This document shows positions 50,146 to 58,588 of a stretch of DNA of 64,000 bases, piece after piece. The DNA comes from UBA2421 sp002343075 (GTDB lineage: Bacteria; Planctomycetota; Phycisphaerae; Tepidisphaerales; Tepidisphaeraceae): positions 50,220 to 114,219 of the forward strand of contig CALJLN010000042.1 of assembly GCA_937982565.1 (NCBI GenBank), read 5' to 3'. The notes below the pieces were generated by a model. It was not told the origin of the DNA. It saw only the letters and a program-made list of their open reading frames with translations, and searched no databases. A program made the position numbers and the translations under genes. Within the stretch, counting starts at the first letter, position 1. The number at the start of each line of letters is the position of its first letter.

Positions 50146-51648
50146 ATGCCGTCAAGACGCGTTCTGCTGGTCGATTTAAACAACTTTGCGCGCTATCCCA
50201 CCCTACCGATCGGCTACCTCACGGCGGTGCTTCGGCGTGCGGGGTGCGCGGTGCAGGTTTTCTCACCGCTGGCGCTGGGCGTGCAGGGGGTGGCACGCGA
50301 GCGGCGCCCGCACGCGCTGAGCCTTCCCCTCGCCAAGCTGAACTATCGCGCCGCCGTCAGCACCAACCGGCTTGTGCGCAACCTGCGCGACGGTCTGGCC
50401 GCCCGCCGGCTATCGCAGCTCACCGCCGAGCACGACAAGGTGCTGCAGGAGTTCGATCGCACGCTGCAACGCGAAAAGCCAGCGGCGGTGCTCATCAGCA
50501 CCTATCTCATGTACTTCGACCTGTGCACCGCGATGTGCGCCGCCTGTCGCCGCGCGTCGGTTCCGGTCCTGGTGGGCGGGCCCTACTTTGCTCAGCCCGA
50601 AGTCGTTGATGAATGGATCGGCATCGAAGGAATGACCGCGCTTGCAACCGGCGAGTTGGAGCTGCGCGTGCCGGAAATCATAGAAGCGATGGTCGCCGAA
50701 ACAGATCTGACGGTGTTTCCCGGTCTGTTCGTCCGCGACGAACACGGCCGTGCGAAAGGCTCGTTCGCGGCGCCGCTGAAAAATCTGGACGACGTGCCCA
50801 TTCCGGATTACAGCGATTTTCCGTGGAAATGTTACCCGAACCGCATTGCCCCGATCATCACCGGCCGCGGGTGCGCCTGGGGGGCGTGCACGTTCTGCAG
50901 CGATGTCACCAGCACCGCCGGGCGAACGTTTCGATCGCGATCGCCCGAGCAGGTGATGTCGGAAATTGCGCTGCATCACCGCACTTATGGTGTTTCGCAA
51001 TTCGTGTTTACTGATCTGAAGCTCAATAGCAATGTCGCGATGTGGCGGGCAGTAGTCGCCGGCATGCAGATCGCGGCGCCCGGCGCTACCTGGATTGCCG
51101 CGGTTCACGTCGGCGCGCAAGCGGACCGCGACAACGGCCTGACCGCTGCCGACCTTCGGGCTGCGTCGGCGAGCGGCTGCGTGCGCCTGACGACCGGGTT
51201 GGAGTCGGGGAGCCAGCGAATGGTCGACCGGATGCACAAGGGAACGAATATTGAGCGCACCAGCCGCTACCTGATCGATGCCGCCGCCGCCGGAATCAGT
51301 TGTCGCTGCACGCTGGTGCTCGGCTACCCCGGCGAAACCGCCACCGAGGTGATGGCCAGTGCCGAGTTTCTCCGCCGACATCATCATGCCATCGAGAGGG
51401 TGTCGTTGAACCGTTTTGCGATCATGACTGGCACGGGCTTTCACCGCATGCTCCAGCGGAACGCGGGCGATTTTCCGGATGCCATTCCGCTGACCGTCAA
51501 CCACCGAATGGCGCACATTGAACATCACAACACCGCCAGCGAATCGCCCGACTACCGCCGGGCGGTCATGCGGCTGCTCGAAGCCGTCCACGGCATCAAC
51601 GACCGCGACATGAACCGACGCGCTGCGATGTTCGAAGGCGTGATGTAA
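50146..51648 (+). CDS. B12-binding-type radical SAM protein
   Basis: 500 residues. Residues about 1-165 look like a cobalamin-binding-like Rossmann domain (VLLVDLNNFARYP, TYLMYFDLCTAMCAA). The radical SAM cluster cysteines are Cys243, Cys248 and Cys251 in GRGCAWGACTFCSD, a Cys-x4-Cys-x2-Cys spacing rather than the more usual x3. GLESGSQRMVDRMHKG near 350 is also typical. The substrate is unknown; related proteins methylate or rearrange unactivated carbons. GGGGAGA lies 5 nt before the ATG at 50146, which decides the start over ATG 50140 and an earlier GTG. Confidence 0.8.
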   Translation: MPSRRVLLVDLNNFARYPTLPIGYLTAVLRRAGCAVQVFSPLALGVQGVARERRPHALSLPLAKLNYRAAVSTNRLVRNLRDGLAARRLSQLTAEHDKVLQEFDRTLQREKPAAVLISTYLMYFDLCTAMCAACRRASVPVLVGGPYFAQPEVVDEWIGIEGMTALATGELELRVPEIIEAMVAETDLTVFPGLFVRDEHGRAKGSFAAPLKNLDDVPIPDYSDFPWKCYPNRIAPIITGRGCAWGACTFCSDVTSTAGRTFRSRSPEQVMSEIALHHRTYGVSQFVFTDLKLNSNVAMWRAVVAGMQIAAPGATWIAAVHVGAQADRDNGLTAADLRAASASGCVRLTTGLESGSQRMVDRMHKGTNIERTSRYLIDAAAAGISCRCTLVLGYPGETATEVMASAEFLRRHHHAIERVSLNRFAIMTGTGFHRMLQRNAGDFPDAIPLTVNHRMAHIEHHNTASESPDYRRAVMRLLEAVHGINDRDMNRRAAMFEGVM

Positions 51649-51714
51649 ATCCTTTCTCGAATTCGAGTTACACGCAAAGTGTAATAGTCATATATAAAAA
51701 TAATGGTTTAGCGC

Positions 51715-51743
51715 TTGACCGCCGATCGACTTGAAGATAATGT
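51715..51743 (+). promoter_or_regulatory. Candidate promoter of a small gene
   Basis: TTGACC (51715-51720) and TAATGT (51738-51743) are spaced by 17 nt, in an AT-rich patch between the radical SAM gene and the small gene at 51883. The -10 match is moderate. Confidence 0.4.
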
Positions 51744-51882
51744 CTGTTCACTATGTCGCTGCTCATCCGCGCCCTTCTCACGTTCCTCCGCCAGCCTATC
51801 CCGGCGGCATGTCAACGCCGCTGCGTGCGACGTTGATTGAAGCCTGCTGGTTTGATTCATGCGAATGTGCGAGGTGGTTGAG

Positions 51883-52167
51883 ATGTCACTTACTGGTGCA
51901 CTGGTGTTGTCGTCGGATTCGGTGGTAGAGGAAGAAAGCCTTCTCAGCCGCACATTTCAGCGCGGCTTTGCGGCAGGTGAAGCGGTGAGTTCACACGAAA
52001 TCACCCAGCTACTGCCGGCGATCCTTGATGACTTCAAATCGCGGCACGCCAATAACATCGAAGCCAAGAGGTGGGCCACTGCTTTCGCCAGTTTCCTTCG
52101 GCAGCGCGTGCAAAACCGCGCGCGCGACCTCAACCTGGCATACCTCGCCGAGGGGGCTGGAATCTAA
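51883..52167 (+). CDS. Small hypothetical protein
   Basis: 94 residues from the ATG at 51883, supported by GAGGTGG 5 nt upstream; an ATG at 51859 is the alternative. Mostly helical and charged (TQLLPAILDDFKSRHANN, FASFLRQRVQNRARD), with no signal peptide or membrane helix. No family is recognised. A candidate promoter precedes it and a strong terminator (52338-52384) follows, which supports a real transcript. Confidence 0.55.
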   Translation: MSLTGALVLSSDSVVEEESLLSRTFQRGFAAGEAVSSHEITQLLPAILDDFKSRHANNIEAKRWATAFASFLRQRVQNRARDLNLAYLAEGAGI

Positions 52168-52337
52168 TCGATTGCTAACGCAATCCATTCACAGCCTTTG
52201 AATGGTTCATCACAATGCACGCGGCGAAGCAGCATCAGTCGATGGGTTGGTGTCGTTGGAGTGGAGAATGTGCCACCATCGACGGTGCTGCTTTGCCGCT
52301 TGTGTAAAAATCTGATTCTCGTCCTCCTCCGCCGGGT

Positions 52338-52384
52338 CGGGCTGGTAATCCTCCTCCGCAACCAGCCCGGCCCTTCTTCTTTTT
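52338..52384 (+). terminator. Rho-independent terminator in a convergent region
   Basis: CGGGCTGGT (52338-52346) and ACCAGCCCG (52361-52369) form a perfect 9-bp stem with a 14-nt loop. A T-rich run (CCCTTCTTCTTTTT, to 52384) follows on the plus strand. It lies about 170 nt after the small gene and before the convergent propeller/PDZ gene. Confidence 0.7.
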
Positions 52385-52454
52385 CATGCTCCCTTCAGCG
52401 GTGGTGCATCTTGTGCTCGCGATCGTTCTTACTTCAGACGTAAAGCCGCCCGTG

Positions 52455-53756
52455 TCATCCCGGCCGCGGGGCGAGTTTGACCGTGACGGCCTGCTTTTCG
52501 CCATCGCGGACGATATCGAACGTCAACTCGTCGCCGGCGCTTGCCCGCTGGAGCTTTCGCACGAAGTTCTGGACGTTCAGGACGGGCGCGCCGTTGATCG
52601 ACACGATGACGTCATCGGGCTTCAGCCCCGCCGCCGCTGCCGGGCTGTTGGGGGTGGGGTTGACGACCATGACACCCTGCGTGCTGGCGAGCTTCAGCCG
52701 GCCCACGTCGGCCCCGCCGAGATTTTCCAGTTGCGCACCGAGCATGCCGGGCTTGCGTGGCGTGACGGCGGGCCTGGCTTGTGCGATGGCGATGCCGTCG
52801 GGTGTTGCCCCTGCGTCGATCGAGCCGATCACCTTCATTTCCTTCAGATCAACCGCGACCACCTTGTGTGCCGCGGCGCACGAAACAAACGCCTTGCTCC
52901 CGTCGGCGGTGATGATGCAGCCGATGGGAATCTCATCGACCTTAATCTCGCCGACGCGCTCTTTTGTTTTCGCATCGAAGACGACCAGCGAATGATTTTT
53001 TGCGTCGCTCACAAGCACTTTGCTGCCATCCGGGGTAAACGTCATGCGGATCGGCACGCCATCGAAATCGATGGTTTGCTTCACCGTGTCGCCTGCGGTC
53101 TCGACAATGCTGATCTTCTGCCCCGGCAGCCGCGGGCCGGCCCATAGCTCGCGGCCGTCGGGCGAAAGCGCAATCCCTTCCGGCTGGCCAGCAACGTCGC
53201 AATGCGAGGTGAGCGCGCTGCCGCCGGGCCCGCGTTGCGGATCGATGGCGCTCACGGAGTCCGAACCGATGTTGGTGGTGTAAATGCGCCCGTCGGCAGG
53301 GTCGATCGCGAGCATGTGGCTGCCCTGCTGGCCCGTGCCGACGATCAAATCAACCTTGTCCTCTGCAGGATCATATCGCCCGATCGCCGCCGAGGTTTCG
53401 CTCGTAAAGTAAATTTTGCCCTGAAACTCCCCAATCCCATGCGGGCGGCGCAACGGGGCGATATCGATCGTGCGGATCACCTTGGCCGCGGGGATATCGA
53501 TCATCGTAATGGTGCTGCCGGGCACGGATGCGCCGTAATCGGCAACAAACGCGGTATTGCCGTCCGCCGACACACAAACCTCGTGCGGCGAATTGCCCGT
53601 CGGCACGGTCGCTTTCACCTGCAAAGTCTCGAGATCGATTATCGAGAGCTTGCTTTCGGTTTTCGAGAGCACGAGCAGGCTCGGGGCGACCTCAGCCAAA
53701 AGCAGACAGGGGAACGTCAATAGCGAGATAACGGCCAATCGCACCATGTTTTCCAT
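52455..53756 (-). CDS. Secreted YVTN-type beta-propeller fused to a PDZ domain
   Basis: 433 residues. A signal peptide covers about 1-21. Residues about 25-325 form YVTN-type beta-propeller blades (IIDLETLQVKATVPTGNSPH, IALSPDGRELWAG, MTFTPDGSKVLVSDAK). Residues about 340-432 are a PDZ domain (AAAAGLKPDDVIVSINGAPV, TFDIVRDGEKQAVTVKL). Propellers often bind partners or metals and PDZ domains bind C-terminal tails, so a scaffold or sensor at the envelope is likely. It is followed on the same strand by no close gene; the pseudopilin-like gene at 53802 lies just upstream. Confidence 0.82.
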   Translation of the reverse strand: MENMVRLAVISLLTFPCLLLAEVAPSLLVLSKTESKLSIIDLETLQVKATVPTGNSPHEVCVSADGNTAFVADYGASVPGSTITMIDIPAAKVIRTIDIAPLRRPHGIGEFQGKIYFTSETSAAIGRYDPAEDKVDLIVGTGQQGSHMLAIDPADGRIYTTNIGSDSVSAIDPQRGPGGSALTSHCDVAGQPEGIALSPDGRELWAGPRLPGQKISIVETAGDTVKQTIDFDGVPIRMTFTPDGSKVLVSDAKNHSLVVFDAKTKERVGEIKVDEIPIGCIITADGSKAFVSCAAAHKVVAVDLKEMKVIGSIDAGATPDGIAIAQARPAVTPRKPGMLGAQLENLGGADVGRLKLASTQGVMVVNPTPNSPAAAAGLKPDDVIVSINGAPVLNVQNFVRKLQRASAGDELTFDIVRDGEKQAVTVKLAPRPG

Positions 53757-53801
53757 CCTTCGTAGAACCCACGGGTAGAAAACAGCGAGACGCCGAAAGT
53801 T

Positions 53802-54401
53802 TCACCGCGGCAGCGGGGAAAGAACCACCGGTTTGATGCCTCGCTCGGCTTGGCGAATCAAGTCGTCGATCCGAGACTTGGTAACTGGCCCTCCGTCGAC
53901 CAGTGTTTCGACGCGGCAATCGCCGAAGAGGACAAGCATCATTTTGCCGCCGTGATTTTCAGGGGGCTCATAAGCCAACACGATGTCAGGCGACATTTCG
54001 TTCAACTTCAATCCGCCAGCAACGTATACATAACTGGCTCCGCCGGCGCGCTGCAATGATGTAGGCGACGATTCCCGGCCGGTTGGCAGCACCGGCGATA
54101 CGGCACTTGAAGTACACAAGAAGTCACCTGTAGAGAAGGCGTACTCGGGTTCATCGAAAAGCAGTTGGAGTGTGTGTGGCAAGGCTCCGTCGCGCGATGC
54201 GTAGAGGTGCAAGGCCATGCCAATCTGACGCAGATTGTTCTTGCAGCGCAGCAAAGGACTAGCCCTACTTGACCGATGACTCAGTGAAGGCAGTAGTGCG
54301 AATGAGCCTGCAACGACAACTAACCCGATCAAGGCAAAAATCAGCTTACGAAATCGTCGTGAAGGCGGGGCTAATCCGTAGTCGAGCGGCTGCTCAGGCA
54401 T
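53802..54401 (-). CDS. Membrane-anchored pseudopilin-like (DUF1559-related) protein
   Basis: 199 residues. One membrane helix lies at about 19-40 (LIFALIGLVVVAGSFALLP). It is followed by RCKNNLRQIGMALHLYAS, the start pattern of DUF1559-like and type II secretion pseudopilin-like proteins, although the usual FTLVE cleavage motif is absent. A C-terminal FGDCRVETLVDGG resembles the family's His/Asp-Gly ending. Exact function unknown. The start at 54401 is at the beginning of the frame. It lies 45 nt upstream of the propeller/PDZ gene and may be co-transcribed. Confidence 0.65.
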   Translation of the reverse strand: MPEQPLDYGLAPPSRRFRKLIFALIGLVVVAGSFALLPSLSHRSSRASPLLRCKNNLRQIGMALHLYASRDGALPHTLQLLFDEPEYAFSTGDFLCTSSAVSPVLPTGRESSPTSLQRAGGASYVYVAGGLKLNEMSPDIVLAYEPPENHGGKMMLVLFGDCRVETLVDGGPVTKSRIDDLIRQAERGIKPVVLSPLPR

Positions 54402-54619
54402 CGAAACTCCGTGATCGTCCTAACTCAGCATATCTATTGTTTAACTCAGCTCCGATAATTTGCATCAGCGCGATCAATCGCAATACTGTGGCGCAGGCCG
54501 CAGGCAAGGATGCGTCGGGGAAGACGAGTGCGGCCGGCAGTTAACAACTTTTGTTGAAGTGCCCTGACGGATCGCGACTTCAGCCATCCAAGAAATTTAC
54601 GCCCAAAAAAATCATACGC

Positions 54620-55000
54620 ATGGAAACGCCAAGCGAACACAGCGGTTCCCGGCCCGCCGCCGGGGGTGTGGACTCTACTCAAACTTCGATTGCAACGCTC
54701 AACGACGCCGCAGCGATTCTCGCCGACCGCGAGCGCCGGCGCGAGCATCGCCGCCCGGCGATGGTGAAGGCATCGATCATGCTGCTTGACGGCCCCAGCG
54801 CCGGCAGCAGCCATGATGTGCTCACGCGAGAATCGGCCCACAACGGCGTTTCATTCCTTCTGCGCGAGGGCCTGACTGTCGGCTCCACGCTGAAAATGGT
54901 CATGCAAAACGGGAAGACGACGACCTACGTCGCCGAAGTCATCCGCGCGCGGCCGCTGAGCAATGGAAAGCACGAGATGGCGGTGACGTTTAGAAAGTGA
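54620..55000 (+). CDS. PilZ domain-like protein
   Basis: 126 residues from the ATG at 54620. After a polar, likely disordered stretch (1-45), RERRREHRRPAMVKASI carries the Arg-rich c-di-GMP-binding motif and ESAHNGVSFLL the position of the D/N-x-S-x-x-G motif, here Glu-Ser-Ala-His-Asn-Gly, so one acidic residue is shifted. VGSTLKMVM and YVAEVIRARPL complete the PilZ beta-barrel. PilZ proteins respond to cyclic di-GMP; target unknown. The longer frame (54551) is less supported. Confidence 0.65.
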   Translation: METPSEHSGSRPAAGGVDSTQTSIATLNDAAAILADRERRREHRRPAMVKASIMLLDGPSAGSSHDVLTRESAHNGVSFLLREGLTVGSTLKMVMQNGKTTTYVAEVIRARPLSNGKHEMAVTFRK

Positions 55001-55065
55001 TCGCCGATCGATCTCCCCGCGAAGGGCCGAAGTGCAGAGCCCGAAATCCGCATAACCCACTCGCG

Positions 55066-56982
55066 CTATTTTTTCAGCTTCGCCAGGATTGAATCAATTC
55101 GCTGCTGGGCTTCGAGTTGTTGTTTGGGGCGCAGATCTTTCAGAACGGGCACAACAACATCGCCGATTGCGATCAGTTGCTGCTCAGCCTGTTCCCGCTT
55201 CGCGAAATCGTCGTCGTTCAGTTGCAGAACGAGCTTTTGAATATTCTCAACCGCGGTGCCCGAGGGCATCGGTTGCGGCTGGGTGTATTCCGCAAGCAGC
55301 GGCAGCGGGACCGAAAGCGATACGTCGCCCGCAAGAAGGCATTGCAGTGCACCATCGCGCAGCTGCCCGCTGACCGTGGTTTGATCCCATAGTGTCACCT
55401 GCACATCAAATCCGCTTTCTTTTAGCGGCACCACCGAGGTGATCTCGGCAGCGTTAAGCGATAGCGTGTCAAAGGCTGTGTCGAGCTGCATCTTGCCTTG
55501 AAGCGGCGCAACCAGCAGATCGCCACCCGCCAATTCAAGCGTCGGCGCGTCAGTGGCGGGCTCGGGGAGTTCGGCCTGCATCTGTAAAAGCGCGATCGCG
55601 CCAACTGGCAGCGAGATGGCCTGCCCGGTGGCCGCAAGCCTGACCGAAAGCTGTTCGGCCTGCAGCAACCCGCCAAACCGGCTGCCATCGACAAGCGTCG
55701 CGACATGCACTGCCGACTCGGTGCCGCGCAGATCGATCGCGGCAAACTTGCTCATCGGCAGCCGGACCGTGCCAAAGCGCGTCAGCAACTCGACAGGCTC
55801 GGCTGGGGGTTCAAATGCCAGCCTGTCGCCGGTGCGGAGGACGATCATAGGCTTGCCAAAGGGCACCTCATCGACCTCTTCGACGCCCTTGCGATACCCC
55901 AGCCGTGCAACCTGCGATAAGGGCACTGCAGTTGCCTGGCCGCTTGAGAGTTGGATGCTGATCGTCTCGGCGCGAAGTGTACCACCGATAATCTCCCCGT
56001 CGCGCGTCACGAGTAACTGCCGCGGGCGGAATGAGCCGGACGTGATCATCCCCAGCACCCGCGCCGAAGGAAGCTCGATCGTGCCGAAGCCGGTATCAAC
56101 CTGGTAGCTTGCCGGGGCCAGCGTGCCACGCAATTGATCGCCCGTCCGCAGCTCAATGACATCCAGCACATCGCCGCGAAGCAGCTCGCGGTCGCCAAGC
56201 ATCATCCCTGTGGCGCGAAAGTTGACGATAAGCTTGCGCAGCTCGCTGCCGACCCCGGCCAGCAAATGCTGCGGGCGGGTCTCCTTCACGAAGGCCGCCG
56301 CGGCTTCATTGGAAGGGTGTACGCCATGAAAGTGCGCCAGCGCCGCCTGCCCGTTGGCAGGAATGGAGAGCGTGTAAGTGGCCTGCACAAAACTATTGCC
56401 TTGCTGCCAGTTTACTTGCGGCGCAACCTTGGTGCCCGGCCCGGCCCACAGTTCGAGCACGCTCGCACCCCCGCCAGTCTGCGCGATCCAAGCCAGGCTG
56501 CTCCCCGGCTGCTTTGGGTCAGCGATTAAGTCGCCGGCGTTCACGCCAAAATTGAGCGACGTCTGCATCATCACCTGCAACTGCTGTTCGGCGTTGCCGC
56601 TGTTGTTGAAAATGTCGATGTATCGAATGTAACTTTGCTCACGGTTGAAGCTGATGCGCCGGGTAAAGGTGACTCCCCCGGCTTGCAGACCTTCGAGCAC
56701 GAGTTCTTCGGTCTTCGGGTCGATGCTGCCGCGGTTGAAATTCCCCTGCAAACCCTGCCCGTTGATGGTGATGTTGGCCGCCTGCCCAAACAGCGGTTGA
56801 TTGCCCTGATGTTGAAACCATCCCCCCCGCTGGATGATCCACTGCATATCGCCCACGTTGAACGTGTAAGGCAGATTCACCTGCCCGGCGGGCATTGCAT
56901 TTCGGGGAGCCTGCTTTTGTGCCATTGTCTGCGGGGCGCACAAGGCAACAGCGAGAACGCCAGCCAGAAATCGAATAATCAT
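55066..56982 (-). CDS. Large secreted protein with six alternating beta-strand repeats
   Basis: 638 residues from the ATG at 56982 (GGAG 8 nt upstream). Signal peptide about 1-22. Residues about 30-255 are a beta-rich domain with WIIQRGGWFQHQGN and INGQGLQGNF. Residues about 270-590 hold six repeats of about 37-47 residues in A-B-A-B-A-B order. Type A looks like LRTGDQLRGTL...GFGTIELP, and type B like TRDGEIIGGTL...TAVPLSQV. A helical C-terminus follows. I do not recognise the family. It is probably a surface or periplasmic binding protein. Confidence 0.7.
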   Translation of the reverse strand: MIIRFLAGVLAVALCAPQTMAQKQAPRNAMPAGQVNLPYTFNVGDMQWIIQRGGWFQHQGNQPLFGQAANITINGQGLQGNFNRGSIDPKTEELVLEGLQAGGVTFTRRISFNREQSYIRYIDIFNNSGNAEQQLQVMMQTSLNFGVNAGDLIADPKQPGSSLAWIAQTGGGASVLELWAGPGTKVAPQVNWQQGNSFVQATYTLSIPANGQAALAHFHGVHPSNEAAAAFVKETRPQHLLAGVGSELRKLIVNFRATGMMLGDRELLRGDVLDVIELRTGDQLRGTLAPASYQVDTGFGTIELPSARVLGMITSGSFRPRQLLVTRDGEIIGGTLRAETISIQLSSGQATAVPLSQVARLGYRKGVEEVDEVPFGKPMIVLRTGDRLAFEPPAEPVELLTRFGTVRLPMSKFAAIDLRGTESAVHVATLVDGSRFGGLLQAEQLSVRLAATGQAISLPVGAIALLQMQAELPEPATDAPTLELAGGDLLVAPLQGKMQLDTAFDTLSLNAAEITSVVPLKESGFDVQVTLWDQTTVSGQLRDGALQCLLAGDVSLSVPLPLLAEYTQPQPMPSGTAVENIQKLVLQLNDDDFAKREQAEQQLIAIGDVVVPVLKDLRPKQQLEAQQRIDSILAKLKK

Positions 56983-57131
56983 TCTCAAACTCCAAATACG
57001 GCCATCGCACCCGCGGCACACCATCACCTTATCGACGCCAGAAACGCCGACAAGTTCCGAGGCACCTACAGGAAAGGATTGTAGTCGCCCCCGCCGGGAA
57101 AAGACCGCGCGTTTCCGCCCGCGGCCCACGA

Positions 57132-57398
57132 TCAAGGAAAGTACCGGTAAATCTCACGCCGGTGAAGGCATCGAGCAAAAACAACCGTACTGCCGGCCAT
57201 GACCAAACCCGGCCGCCAGTCTCCGACCCGAATGCGATACAAGTCTCGGTGGCCGGCAAGCCGTTTGAGGTGGGTCAACTCCGACTAGTCCACGGCCGCT
57301 TCACCGCGCTCGATGACGGATGCAACTTGGCTGCGGATTCTTCCATCGCGAAGCCGGCGCAGATCTCGCTCAATGCTGGCGAGAAACCTGACCTTCAC
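57132..57398 (-). pseudogene. RelE/ParE-family toxin interrupted by an in-frame amber codon
   Basis: GTG start (57396-57398) overlaps the antitoxin stop as GTGA. The sequence begins VKVRFLASIERDLRRLRDG and, after a TAG codon at 57285-57287 (codon 38), continues in the same frame as SELTHLKRLAGHRDLYRIR, VGDWRPGLVM and VVFARCLHRREIYRYFP to TGA 57132-57134. This is a complete RelE-type toxin of about 88 residues apart from the nonsense codon. Intact, it would cleave mRNA at the ribosome. A substitution at one base would explain the break. Confidence 0.75.
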
Positions 57399-57589
57399 CG
57401 CTTGCTCCGAAGGGCCGTCATAAACTTCGCGCGCGATACAGGCTTGCTCTTTGCACCTTCTCGAATCGCCGTAGCCAGTGCAGCATCTTCGAGCACCTCG
57501 GCAAACAAGTCGGCGAACAACGCGCGATTTTCCCGGGTAGACTCAATCAATGCTGATTTCAGGGTCTCTTTGAGCGCTGCTTGCGTCAT
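57395..57589 (-). CDS. Antitoxin of a type II toxin-antitoxin module
   Basis: 64 residues, complete. The helical, acidic sequence ALKETLKSALIESTRENR, then AEVLEDAALATAIREGA and a basic tail, matches the small antitoxins that precede RelE-like toxins of the VKVRFL type. It probably binds the toxin and its own promoter. The 4-nt overlap with the toxin relic (GTGA) is the same arrangement as at 14356. The frame is intact although the toxin is broken. Confidence 0.7.
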   Translation of the reverse strand: MTQAALKETLKSALIESTRENRALFADLFAEVLEDAALATAIREGAKSKPVSRAKFMTALRSKR

Positions 57590-57655
57590 GTTATCGCTGT
57601 ACCCACGCTGCGCAGGCTGAGAAACCCAAACCCGTCAATTCGATATCCCAGCAGG

Positions 57656-58444
57656 CTACAAGTTGTAGTGCGTCCCCTGTGAAACCTCGCTGATCGAGTC
57701 GCCGGCCTTCTGAAAGCGGTTATCGGTGCTCAACCGCAGGCGGTCCGACGTGAGGTTGGGCAGGGCCTTATGAATTGTGTATGAGTGAAACAGCACGAAG
57801 TCGCCCAGCTCAAAATCATTACACAGCCAAGGCCCCGATGCCGGGAGTTGAGCTTCAGTGAGGCCCATTGATGCATATTTTTTGCTCTTGTCCTCGCTGT
57901 GCTCGATGAAACCCTTCGTATGCGTGGCGGGCAATACCGTCAGCGGGCCGAGATCGAGCGGGCAATCGCCCAGGGGTTGCCAGACCGTGTAAGTCGCCGG
58001 CGTGCCGCGAATATAGTGAAAATCCTGATGCGCCGCTGTCGTTTGCCCGGTATTGCTGGGGAAAGTGATGCGCCCGATCCGAAGCCGATGCAACATCGCA
58101 TCCCCGCCGACGATCTTGCTCATGAGTTGCATGAAAACCGAATCTTCCGGCACGGCCTTGAATGACGGCAGATGGATGATCTTTCGGTACACATCCATGT
58201 AAGCCTGCTCGCCCTCCGTGTAAGGCCCGGCACCGCTCCAGCGGGTGGACATCGGGTCGCGCGGGTCGATCCAGCCGGCGGCGGTCAGCAACCCCGCGAC
58301 GTCGCGCCGCGCGGCAAGCAGCTTTTCCTTCGGCCCGCAACCCTTAAAGAACAAATAGCCATCTGCTGACAACCGCGATTGTAGCGCCGGCGCATCACCG
58401 ATGATGTCGTTGGAAACTGTGTAGGGCTGAGTCGCTTCCTGCAT
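57656..58444 (-). CDS. Phytanoyl-CoA dioxygenase (PhyH) family protein
   Basis: 262 residues from the ATG at 58444, with GGAGG 5 nt upstream. A non-haem Fe(II)/2-oxoglutarate oxygenase fold is indicated by AAHQDFHYIRG (His-x-Asp metal ligands near residue 138), LFHSYTIHKALPN (distal His near 230) and a following DRLRLS Arg that would bind 2-oxoglutarate. Family members hydroxylate diverse small molecules or halogenate; the substrate is unknown. Same strand as the deacetylase gene at 58589 but with a 144-nt gap. Confidence 0.8.
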   Translation of the reverse strand: MQEATQPYTVSNDIIGDAPALQSRLSADGYLFFKGCGPKEKLLAARRDVAGLLTAAGWIDPRDPMSTRWSGAGPYTEGEQAYMDVYRKIIHLPSFKAVPEDSVFMQLMSKIVGGDAMLHRLRIGRITFPSNTGQTTAAHQDFHYIRGTPATYTVWQPLGDCPLDLGPLTVLPATHTKGFIEHSEDKSKKYASMGLTEAQLPASGPWLCNDFELGDFVLFHSYTIHKALPNLTSDRLRLSTDNRFQKAGDSISEVSQGTHYNL

Positions 58445-58588
58445 GAGGTCCTCCGCACTCAACAGCTTGCCGCGCGGTGCCGAAGGGTGCAAGGAACTGT
58501 CCCGTTCAACGATCAAATGTCCGGGAAACAAACCCGGCGGCGAAGGCTTCAATCGTGAGCAGCAAACGACGCCAGGACCCGCTCTGGC

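Noticed and set aside
52164..52361. A 65-codon minus-strand frame in the convergent region
   Set aside because: Covers the terminator stem and is Arg/Thr-rich without a start signal.
57162..57620. A 152-codon plus-strand frame opposite the toxin-antitoxin relic
   Set aside because: Low-complexity shadow; the minus strand has a recognisable antitoxin and toxin.
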